The notes under the pieces were generated by a model, which was not told the origin of the DNA, ran no database searches, and worked only from the letters and a program-made list of their open reading frames with translations. This document shows, one piece after another, positions 27,301-33,820 of a stretch of 64,000 nt of DNA. The DNA is from Parafannyhessea umbonata (GTDB lineage: Bacteria > Actinomycetota > Coriobacteriia > Coriobacteriales > Atopobiaceae), in the NCBI RefSeq assembly GCF_900105025.1, contig NZ_LT629759.1, positions 124,001 through 188,000 of the forward strand, written 5' to 3'. Every line of letters begins with the position of its first letter. The first letter of the stretch is position 1. Position numbers and translations under genes: made by a program.

Positions 27301-27684
27301 GTGAATGATCTCGACACCAAGGCCCGCGGTGGCAAGGCGACCTACACCTACTACATCCGCGAGAAGCCGGGTTCCGACAACGGCTACAGCTACGACGGCG
27401 GCTACTACAAGGTGGTCGTGACGGCGAAGGACACCCCGGCGGCGGACAACTTCAGCGGCACGCTCAAGACTACTGCTACGTACACCTACTACGACAAGGA
27501 CGGCAAGGCAGCCTCCACGTCCACCACGGATCCCACCTTCAACAACAAGTACGCGACCTCGCTTCCCAGCGCCGGACAGGCTGGCATCGCGCTCGCCTAC
27601 GTGGCAGGTGCCGCGGCCCTCGCGTACGGAATCGTGAGGCTCTACAAGACCCGCAGCGATTCCCGCAAGGGAGGTGACCGCTAA
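24367..27684 (+). CDS. Sortase-anchored beta-helix adhesin (pilus tip candidate)
   Basis: About 1105 residues. There is a Lys/Arg-rich signal peptide (to about LVLPAFAAG), a Ser/Asn-rich segment, and then residues ~200-720 with many GGG(I/V) turns and short strands typical of a right-handed beta-helix. Two pilin isopeptide-type domains follow (one with YRYYVAEIP, one with TYTYYIREKPG). The C-terminus TSLPSAGQAG plus hydrophobic segment and RLYKTRSD is an LPxAG-type sorting signal. It is likely the adhesive tip of the pilus made by the downstream genes. The start at 24367 is chosen for AGGAAGG upstream; 24343 is possible. Codon use is much less GC-biased than in the next gene. A G9 run lies near the N-terminus. 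Confidence 0.8.
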   Translation: MNWDAFKNRAQTNGKKRMPRRHRHAVELTATCACALLVTLSLVLPAFAAGASNDAQTESTTVAATTDNSSSSSSNENVSGGGTSQDGSASASVEKDESSSDESSSASDNASSSAAAAAKAAPLLAASNASNVTTLSGNSTLPSNGASGTYQLTDNVTQSYTSFISSDVTIDLNGHTLNYTGNQSLFHVQSGGKLTIVDSSNTASNNVVRTSTVDAKNDASSIGKTASIEWNGSAPSKLTYYVTKSDVNTNGVNTNGLGTTETCEKHEVTPGGVINATNSTGANSVIYMDGGELNLQGGMITMAHASEYSSTDGHIIDVNGGTFNMTGGYVCGGTFQTGRNSHDHGGGILVRSGSMELSGGVIAANSDGEGGGIYNSATLKISGGVVSGNEVPVSSYGGGISSVNGTLTVSDGFITNNVMSKYCNNDGWGDHGGGGIAARGTAGTLSITGGYITGNKSQEAGGGVYAGANNAGLKSFTIFGGIIASNASEQSEGGGVRVSQGTKAVFNSTNGKTFITNNACNSTFDWGGGGVFVQAGDDKTHVANGNLIVENALITDNTAGGYGGGVAACPTGETVVTHTQGAAIYDNHDARSSDNANMSSGGHDKDMDSTVAYKDTTFRNNGHADYFLVRSKGNSSYISVITGRMLGDGAANWSGSVDGVKTDIDPNSGAEATYMVGLTAKPDQAAKTAAIGAATLIISGNYSHNHGGGIMTNGGVTLGHVENVDIYPGLKLNAKKALTQDVKDASSQLTKDEYTFVLLSPDSSTSAAPYWNEDGTLNYGGCSEAARTTNAKSGAIQFNVSSQYSQAGKYRYYVAEIPNSSDTDTRTKAYDKTIYRIDAQVAESSSTTLLKIKFTHYTVSSLTVTPITNGKDGSSYTPSITTNDGIVDFTLTKDGNSNDAAFTNALKPYSTSGSFTPSVKKHVDGGEVKEFTFELYSADGYKDGKWDSSKVIDTKTTTKSDGSYATVTFDTINYTNLGVNDLDTKARGGKATYTYYIREKPGSDNGYSYDGGYYKVVVTAKDTPAADNFSGTLKTTATYTYYDKDGKAASTSTTDPTFNNKYATSLPSAGQAGIALAYVAGAAALAYGIVRLYKTRSDSRKGGDR
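24603..24611 (+). repeat. G9 homopolymer within the adhesin N-terminus
   Basis: Nine consecutive G (codons for the Gly-Gly-Gly of VSGGGT) just after the signal peptide. The present length keeps the frame open. A change by one or two bases would truncate the protein early. Confidence 0.95.
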
Positions 27685-29336
27685 TGGCAATCTCGAAGGC
27701 GATCCGCAGCCTGGCAATCCGCAACGCGGCCCAGCGCAACCTGGCGATCCGCAACGTGGTCCGCACCATGGTCCTCGCGGCATGCGCGCTCGTGCTGGCA
27801 CTGGCGGCACCGGCAACGGCGCTCGCGGGAGAGGTCACCGTCACGGGTGACAACGCGACCGACTACCTGGCATACCAGGTCTTCTCCGCGGACGTGGCAA
27901 ACGGCAAGGCAAGCAACCTCGCGTGGGGCTCGGCCGCCGCGCGCGATGCGGCCGCAAAGGCGGGCGCCCCCACCGCCACCGCGCAGGACGCGGCGGACTG
28001 GATCGACGCAAACCTCTCGGACGGCAACTCCGTGGGGTACGCGCTCGCGTCCGCGCTCATGGAGGGCGGCGCCACGCCCGCCAGGCTGACGGCGGGCAAG
28101 GCCGCGACGCTTCAGAACGGCTACTGGCTCATCGTGGCGGACGAGTCCGCGCTGGGCGAGCGGCAGAGCGGCACCGCGCCGGTCTTCGTGCTGGTGGGCG
28201 ACGGCAGCAGGAGCGTCAAGCCCAAGTCCGCGGTGCCCACCGTGACCAAGCACGTGCAGGAGAACAGCACCTCCGCCTGGCAGAAGGCGGCCGACGCCAC
28301 CGTGGGCGACGACGTGCTGTGGCGCCTGGAGGCCACCGTGCCGGCGGGCGTGCAGGGCTACACCAGCTACGACGTGACGTTCGCGGACACGATGTCCGCC
28401 GGGCTCGACCCCGGCAAGGTCGCGTCCTCGGCCCGCGTGTACGCCAGGGCGGGCACGGGCTCCGCGTGGGTCAAGTCCACTGCGGACGTCCCCGCCACGG
28501 GGGAGAAGAACGCGGCCGGCTGGCAGGACGTGACTGCCCAGTGCACCATCGACGTCACGGGCCAGAACTTCACCGTCAAGTCGCCAAACCTGGTGGCGAC
28601 GCTCGGGGCGGACGCGCTCAAGGCCGGCGGCGCGCAGGTGTGCGTGATCTACAACGCACCCCTCAACCAGAAGTGCAACCACGGCGCGGCCAAGGGCAAC
28701 CCCAACGAGGTCGTCCTCAAGTACCCCAAGTCGCCCTTCAGCTACCAGGAGTACCTGAGCACCCCCAAGGACGACGCCACGGCCTACACCTGGGACGTGC
28801 TGCTGACCAAGCGCTCCAGCGCGGGCGACGCCGTGCTCTCCGGCGCGGTGCTGGGCGTGACGGACCCGCAGGGCCGCCACCTGGCGCAGGACGGCAGCTG
28901 GCACAGGTCCGGCCGGACCGTGACCACCAACGCCAGGGGCCAGGTGCGCCTGAGCGGCGTGGACTCCGGCACCTATCGCGTGAGCGAGGCCAGGGCGCCC
29001 GAGGGCTACCGGCGCTTCGAGGGCACGCGCAAGCTGGTCCTCACCGTGACGGGCCTCGACGTGAGGCAGGTCGCCTCCGCGCACCCCACGCTCACCATCC
29101 AGGCGGAAAGCCCGCTGCGCGCTGACTCCGTGAGCGCCAGCACCAGCCTCGCCCAGGCGAGCATCCTCAACACCCCCACGACCACCGTCCCGCCCACGAG
29201 CAGGGGCGGCAACGGGATCGTCAAGACGGGAGACCTCGTCAACCTCGCGCCGGTCGCGCTGCTGGCGCTCGCGGGAGCCGGATTGGCGGTGATGGGCCTC
29301 AGGGTGCGCAGGAGGGGCGAGAAGAACCACCGCTAG
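27684..29336 (+). CDS. Minor/basal pilin subunit
   Basis: A 550-residue secreted protein whose ATG overlaps the adhesin stop by one base (TAATG), so translation is coupled. The N-terminus repeats LAIRN..., followed by a hydrophobic signal segment ending ATALAG. Pilin features are YLAYQVFSADV, NGYWLIVAD, VPTVTKHVQE (a pilin-motif Lys position), NPNEVVLKYP and a SpaA-type C-domain with YRVSEARAPEGY (isopeptide Glu). The sorting signal is GIVKTGD plus a hydrophobic helix and RRRGEKNHR, where Ile-Val replaces Leu-Pro of LPxTG. Codon use is strongly GC-biased, unlike both flanking pilus genes. The last codons contain the dispersed motif (29315-29327). Confidence 0.82.
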   Translation: MAISKAIRSLAIRNAAQRNLAIRNVVRTMVLAACALVLALAAPATALAGEVTVTGDNATDYLAYQVFSADVANGKASNLAWGSAAARDAAAKAGAPTATAQDAADWIDANLSDGNSVGYALASALMEGGATPARLTAGKAATLQNGYWLIVADESALGERQSGTAPVFVLVGDGSRSVKPKSAVPTVTKHVQENSTSAWQKAADATVGDDVLWRLEATVPAGVQGYTSYDVTFADTMSAGLDPGKVASSARVYARAGTGSAWVKSTADVPATGEKNAAGWQDVTAQCTIDVTGQNFTVKSPNLVATLGADALKAGGAQVCVIYNAPLNQKCNHGAAKGNPNEVVLKYPKSPFSYQEYLSTPKDDATAYTWDVLLTKRSSAGDAVLSGAVLGVTDPQGRHLAQDGSWHRSGRTVTTNARGQVRLSGVDSGTYRVSEARAPEGYRRFEGTRKLVLTVTGLDVRQVASAHPTLTIQAESPLRADSVSASTSLAQASILNTPTTTVPPTSRGGNGIVKTGDLVNLAPVALLALAGAGLAVMGLRVRRRGEKNHR

Positions 29337-29351
29337 GGCAGATGCCCCGGC

Positions 29352-29370
29352 GTGGGCTCGGAGTGCCCAC
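29352..29370 (+). other. Small hairpin between minor and major pilin genes
   Basis: GTGGGC / GCCCAC with a 7-base loop in the 90-base gap. There is no T-run. It could attenuate transcription or protect the major-pilin mRNA. Confidence 0.35.
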
Positions 29371-29426
29371 CACTCGTTAGGTAATCATGCGGGCAGAAGG
29401 CGTCCGCTGACAGGAAGGATTGGAAC

Positions 29427-31082
29427 ATGAAGAAGCACAACATCGCACGCGCGGCAGTCTCCGCTGGGCTCGCCATCGCAATGACCTTCGGCGGCATCGC
29501 GCCGGCGACAATGGCGTTCGCAGCCACGAACGACGGCTCGGTCACCATCTCGAAGCGTGCCGACAACGACAACACCACGCTGCAGGGTTACCAGATCTTC
29601 AAGGCTGACGTTGCCGACGTGAATGGCAGCAAGGTCGCCTCGAACCTTGAGTGGGCTTCCGACCAGGTGAAGGCTGATGTCCAGACGGCAACTGGCAAGA
29701 CTTTCGCCAAGGCTCAGGATGCAGCCGACTATCTTGTCACGCTTTCGACTTCCGACACTGACTATATCCTCGCTAACGGCGATGTCCTGAACACCATTGC
29801 CAACACGCTGAGGAACGATACGAGCCTCACGCCTACGACCGTTAAGCCGGGCACTGCTTCGACCGGCATGTCCACTGGCTATTGGCTCTTCGTGACGAGC
29901 AAGGACTCCACGAACAACACATCTGACGCGTCGAAGGTTGATCAGACTGGTACCTCGCCCATCTACGCAATCGTTGGCGGATCCGCGCTGACCATCAACC
30001 AGAAGGCCACCATCCCCACGGTCGACAAGTTCGTGAAGAACGACAAGGATGATTCCGACTGGGGCAAGGTCGCCGACTCTGAGGTGGAGCAGGAGCTCAA
30101 CTACAAGCTCGTCGGTACTGTTGCTGATAACGTAGCGACCTATGACACCTACTACTACAAGTTCACGGATACCCTGTCTGCTGGCCTGACCGCCGACCTC
30201 GGCTCCGTCGTCGTGAAGGTCAAGAACGGTGATACTGAGACCACCGTAAATGCCTCGAGCTATAGAAAGAACATCGATAGCATTACTAACACGCTGACGG
30301 TTGAGTTCTCGGACCTCAAGAAGGCCAAGGACGAAAACGGGGCTGCGGTGACGATTAACAAGGACTCCGTCGTTAACGTCTACTACAACGCGAAGCTCGA
30401 CAAGACCAAGGCTTACAAGCTTGCCAGCGACGCTGCTAAGAGCACGATCGACACCGACTATAACAACAACCCGAATGAGGTCAAGCTGACCTACTCCAAC
30501 AACCCCAACACCGACAGCAAGGGCGATACCACGCCGCACAAGGTGACGGACTACACCTATCAGCTGAACATCGTGAAGCAGGACACCGACGACGCGACGA
30601 AGAAGCTCCAGGGCGCTAAGTTCACGATCAAGGCTACTGGTGCTGACGAGGGCACGACTGACAAGTATGTCCAGGAGGACGGCTCGCTCGGCTCGACGGC
30701 TCACGAGTTCACGACTAATGCGGATGGCAAGATTGAGGTGAAGGGCCTCGACGCTGGCACCTACACCGTGACCGAGACCACCGCTCCTACCGGCTACAAC
30801 AAGGTTGCCGACTTCGACTTCACCATCACCCCGACGTGGAACAACGCGGATGTCACGAAGGCAACCGCACTGCAGTCCCTCGCAGTCACGGAAGATGCAA
30901 GCTACGTCGACTCTAATGCGACCGGCAGCCAGGTCAACCTTACGGTCAAGGATAAGGCCGGCCACGGCCTGCCCCTTACCGGCCAGGCTGGCGTGACGGT
31001 GACCTTCGTTGCCGGCGCTCTCGTGCTCGCCTTCGGCGTGAGCCGCGTCGTCCGCAACCGCAAGGAGCAGGACGCGGAGTAA
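29427..31082 (+). CDS. Major pilin (FimA/SpaA-type, LPLTG-anchored)
   Basis: A 551-residue pilin with signal peptide ending ATMAFA. Features are LQGYQIFKADV, GYWLFVTS, the polymerisation region IPTVDKFVKND (Lys as the likely sortase acceptor), a central isopeptide domain with NNPNEVKLTYSNNP, and a Cna-B-type domain with YTVTETTAPTGY (E-box). The sorting signal is GLPLTGQAG, then a membrane helix and VRNRKEQ. It would form the pilus shaft, cross-linked by the downstream class-C sortase. A strong AGGAAGG precedes the ATG. Codon use is relaxed, like the adhesin. Confidence 0.88.
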   Translation: MKKHNIARAAVSAGLAIAMTFGGIAPATMAFAATNDGSVTISKRADNDNTTLQGYQIFKADVADVNGSKVASNLEWASDQVKADVQTATGKTFAKAQDAADYLVTLSTSDTDYILANGDVLNTIANTLRNDTSLTPTTVKPGTASTGMSTGYWLFVTSKDSTNNTSDASKVDQTGTSPIYAIVGGSALTINQKATIPTVDKFVKNDKDDSDWGKVADSEVEQELNYKLVGTVADNVATYDTYYYKFTDTLSAGLTADLGSVVVKVKNGDTETTVNASSYRKNIDSITNTLTVEFSDLKKAKDENGAAVTINKDSVVNVYYNAKLDKTKAYKLASDAAKSTIDTDYNNNPNEVKLTYSNNPNTDSKGDTTPHKVTDYTYQLNIVKQDTDDATKKLQGAKFTIKATGADEGTTDKYVQEDGSLGSTAHEFTTNADGKIEVKGLDAGTYTVTETTAPTGYNKVADFDFTITPTWNNADVTKATALQSLAVTEDASYVDSNATGSQVNLTVKDKAGHGLPLTGQAGVTVTFVAGALVLAFGVSRVVRNRKEQDAE

Positions 31083-31113
31083 GCTGGGACTCAGTTCATA
31101 GCCGAATGGGCAT

Positions 31114-31126
31114 GTTCTTCTCGCCC
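31114..31126 (-). repeat. Copy of dispersed motif after the major pilin gene
   Basis: Minus-strand GGGCGAGAAGAAC, just before the pilin terminator. If a start codon at 31106 were used for the sortase, it would encode FFSP. Confidence 0.6.
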
Positions 31127-31131
31127 GTAAG

Positions 31132-31159
31132 ATGGGACCCTGCCTTGGCGGGGTCCCAT
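31132..31159 (+). terminator. Hairpin between major pilin and sortase
   Basis: 9-bp perfect stem ATGGGACCC / GGGTCCCAT with a 10-base loop, 50 bases after the pilin stop, followed by TTGCGG. The weak T-run suggests partial termination, lowering sortase relative to pilin. Confidence 0.6.
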
Positions 31160-31165
31160 TTGCGG

Positions 31166-32242
31166 ATGGGGGACGGCCCGTTTGGCGGCGCGTTTGGTTT
31201 GGGGGTACCTGTGGCCGCGCACTTTGCCAAGGGGAAGAAGGATGCGTCCGGGACGTCGGGCGCCGGCGTGGCGTCCGGCGAGGGCGGATCCGGCAAGAGG
31301 GGCGGCAAGCGCAAGGGCCGTCGCAAGCGTCTGCCCAGGTGGGCGGACCGCCTGATAACCGTGCTGATCATCCTGGTCGGCGCGGGGATGCTGGCGTGGC
31401 CGTGGGTGATGGACCGCCTGGAGGCGTCGGGCGTCTTCAACCAGATCTCGACCGTGAGCAGCAACATCGACGCGATGAGCAAGCAGCAGCGCGCGTACTA
31501 CCTGCAGCAGGCGCAGGCGTACAACGCGGTGCTGGCTGGGCAGACGCCCGCGATCGACGCGAACGCGATCCTTCCGTACGAGAGGCAGCTGACGTTTGAC
31601 CGCGACCCCATGATGAGCTGGATCGAGATCCCCTCCATCAACGTGAGCATGCCCATCTACCACGGGACGAGCGACTCCGCGCTGATGGCGGGCGTGGGTC
31701 ACCTGGAGGGGACGAGCCTTCCCGTGGGCGGGGCGAGCACGCACTGCGTGCTGACGGCGCACAGCGGCATGAAGAACCTGAGCATGTTCGACGACATCCG
31801 CGACCTGAAGCCGGGCGACCTGGTGCTCTTGCACACGCTGGGGAAGACCCTGGCGTACAAGATGGTGAGCTCAGAGGTGGTGTGGCCGGACAACATGAAG
31901 AGCCTGGGGATCGAGCAGGGGGCCGACAAGGTGACCCTGGTGACCTGCACTCCGTACGGCATCAACGACCACCGCCTGCTGGTGCACTGCGTGCGGACCA
32001 AGTACGACCCGAAGAAGGCAGCGGCGCAGCGAAGCCTTTCCGGCCGGCACTGGGGCAGGCGCGAGCTGGCCGTGCTGCTGGTGGCCGTGACGCTGGCGCT
32101 GATGGCGCTGGACGTGGTGGTGCACCGCGTGCGGAAGAAGCGGAAGGCGGCCAAGGCGGCCGCAGCGGCGAGTGCGATTGGCGCGGCCGCGGGTGCAGTG
32201 GAGGCGAGCGCGGGCCGGAAGAGGCGTAGGGGCAAGGGCTAG
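31166..32242 (+). CDS. Class C (pilus-assembly) sortase
   Basis: About 358 residues. There is a basic Gly/Lys-rich N-tail, a transmembrane segment (LITVLIILVGAGMLAW), the sortase domain with catalytic His199 (LTAHSGM), Cys261 (TLVTCTPYG) and Arg270 (HRLLV), and a second C-terminal transmembrane helix (ELAVLLVAVTLALMALDVVV) with a basic tail. This layout and TCTPYG are typical of class C enzymes that polymerise pilins. The start is uncertain: ATG 31166 lies just after the terminator and a GTG at about 31211 follows GGGGG. It overlaps the stop of the convergent ATPase gene by 4 bases. Confidence 0.9.
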   Translation: MGDGPFGGAFGLGVPVAAHFAKGKKDASGTSGAGVASGEGGSGKRGGKRKGRRKRLPRWADRLITVLIILVGAGMLAWPWVMDRLEASGVFNQISTVSSNIDAMSKQQRAYYLQQAQAYNAVLAGQTPAIDANAILPYERQLTFDRDPMMSWIEIPSINVSMPIYHGTSDSALMAGVGHLEGTSLPVGGASTHCVLTAHSGMKNLSMFDDIRDLKPGDLVLLHTLGKTLAYKMVSSEVVWPDNMKSLGIEQGADKVTLVTCTPYGINDHRLLVHCVRTKYDPKKAAAQRSLSGRHWGRRELAVLLVAVTLALMALDVVVHRVRKKRKAAKAAAAASAIGAAAGAVEASAGRKRRRGKG

Positions 32243-33630
32243 CGGGTCAGGAACCAGCGCCAGGCGGGGACCACGGAGATGGTCCCGTGCTGCGACTCGA
32301 TCTTCTCGTCCTCACGCAGGGTGACGATGGAGCCCGTTGCGAGACGGGTCCTTTCCATTGCGGCGTCGAGCGATTCGACCTCGCGACGGCGCGTGCGCTC
32401 GGACGCGATGGAGGCCGCCACCTGGAGAAGGGCGTAGGGCTGGCAGGGCTGTCCTTCTCCCGCGTATGCCTCTCCCACGAGGAAGTCAACCTTGCGACCG
32501 CGCGCGCCGGGCTCCGTGTACGAGGTGATGGAATCCGTGCGGCTTCCCGCCATGCGTCGCCTGAGCTCGAGGTACACGGCGGTCTCAAGCCGCTTGCCCA
32601 CGTCCTCCTGGCTTGCGCGCGACACCGCGAGGGCGAGCCCCGGGTCGACGGCGTAGAGCTTTGGGGGGTTCTTGGCGCTGGCAAGCAGCTCGTGGCTGTA
32701 CTCGTAGACCTCGAAGAAGAGGTACGCCTGCTCGAAGAGCTGGACCATCTGGTCCGCGCGCTCCCAGCCGATGCTGTTGCCCGCGCTCCTGAGGTCCTGC
32801 GTGATGCCGTTGACCGACATCTCACACGAGGTGTTGCGCAGGATGAGGAGCGCCATCTGGTTGGCCAGCGGGATTGACGGGCGGGAGATCCTATCTGCCA
32901 CGTCGCGGGCGACGACGTCGCGCACGTAGCCCTGGAGGATCTCTATGCGGGTGGCGGCGGTGTCCCGCTGGACGCCAGGGAAGCCGCCGGTGACCAGGTA
33001 GCGGTCGAACAGGGACTCGAGGGCCGTGCGCTCCTGCGGGGAGGTTGCCCCGGACTGCACGTGCGCGACGCAGTCCTCTGGGCTCGAAGGAAGGACGTCC
33101 TGGTGGAAGCGCAGGTACTCCGCGTAGGAGAGGGGCAGCATCTCGTGCGTGTGCGAGCGGCCGCGGAAGTTGGTCGCAATCTCCTCCGACGACACCTTGG
33201 AGGAGGAACCCGTGATGCAGAGCGTGACGCGCTCGTTTTCCGCCACCCTGCGGCAGGTGCTCTGCCAGCTGGGGCAGTCCTGAACCTCGTCCAGGAAGAG
33301 GTAGGCGCCCTCGACCCTGGCCTCGGGCACCTGGCGCCAGTACTCGTCCAGGACGGCGTCGATTGCGCGGAAGCCATCGACCTCCCGGGGCAGGCGGTCG
33401 TCCGAGAAGTCGAAGTAGAGCATGTGGCTGCGCTGTACGCCGGACTCCATGAGGCGCCGCATGACCTGGAAGAGGTAGAAGGTCTTGCCGCTGCGGCGCA
33501 TGCCCGTGATGATCTGCACGCGGTTGAAGCGCTCCGGCGTTGGAAGCTGCTCCATGATGGGGTTGCGCTCGATGACGGCAGGGATCTCCTGCTGCATGCG
33601 TTCGGCAACCAGTTCCTGCACGATGCCCAT
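32239..33630 (-). CDS. AAA ATPase with DUF4143 domain
   Basis: A 463-residue member of the AAA_14/DUF4143 family. Walker A is GMRRSGKTF, Walker B is AYLFLDEVQD, and sensor 1 is LCITGSSS, followed by RGRSHTHEMLPLSYAEYL. The C-terminal DUF4143 part has EQAYLFFEVYEYS, LYAVDPGLA and a nuclease-like VYLELRRR...GRKVDFLVG segment. The cellular role of this family is unresolved; links to defence or toxin-type functions are only suggested. The start at 33630 has GGAGAGGAG upstream. The leader carries tandem dyads (see 33640-33795), which suggests self-regulation. Confidence 0.85.
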   Translation of the reverse strand: MGIVQELVAERMQQEIPAVIERNPIMEQLPTPERFNRVQIITGMRRSGKTFYLFQVMRRLMESGVQRSHMLYFDFSDDRLPREVDGFRAIDAVLDEYWRQVPEARVEGAYLFLDEVQDCPSWQSTCRRVAENERVTLCITGSSSKVSSEEIATNFRGRSHTHEMLPLSYAEYLRFHQDVLPSSPEDCVAHVQSGATSPQERTALESLFDRYLVTGGFPGVQRDTAATRIEILQGYVRDVVARDVADRISRPSIPLANQMALLILRNTSCEMSVNGITQDLRSAGNSIGWERADQMVQLFEQAYLFFEVYEYSHELLASAKNPPKLYAVDPGLALAVSRASQEDVGKRLETAVYLELRRRMAGSRTDSITSYTEPGARGRKVDFLVGEAYAGEGQPCQPYALLQVAASIASERTRRREVESLDAAMERTRLATGSIVTLREDEKIESQHGTISVVPAWRWFLTR

Positions 33631-33639
33631 GGGTTTCTC

Positions 33640-33795
33640 CTCTCCGTACAGAAGAGAATATACCCAAATGTCTTCTGTAGCAGAAGAGATTTGATGCAAA
33701 ACCTCTCTTGTAGGAAGAGAAGACTGAAGCAAAAGGTCTCCTGCAGCAGAAGAAGGATTGATGCGAAGTTCTTCTGCTGCAGGAGACGATGCGTT
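33640..33795. repeat. Tandem ~33-bp imperfect repeats with CTTCTG..CAGAAG dyads
   Basis: Five degenerate units in the leader of the ATPase gene. Each has a short dyad such as TCTTCTG-TAG-CAGAAGA followed by TTGATGCRAAA (clear in units at about 33671, 33703, 33736; partial at both ends). They look like iterated operator sites or small stem-loops. Confidence 0.75.
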
Positions 33796-33820
33796 GTATG
33801 GGGCGTGAGCTGCGGTCGCG

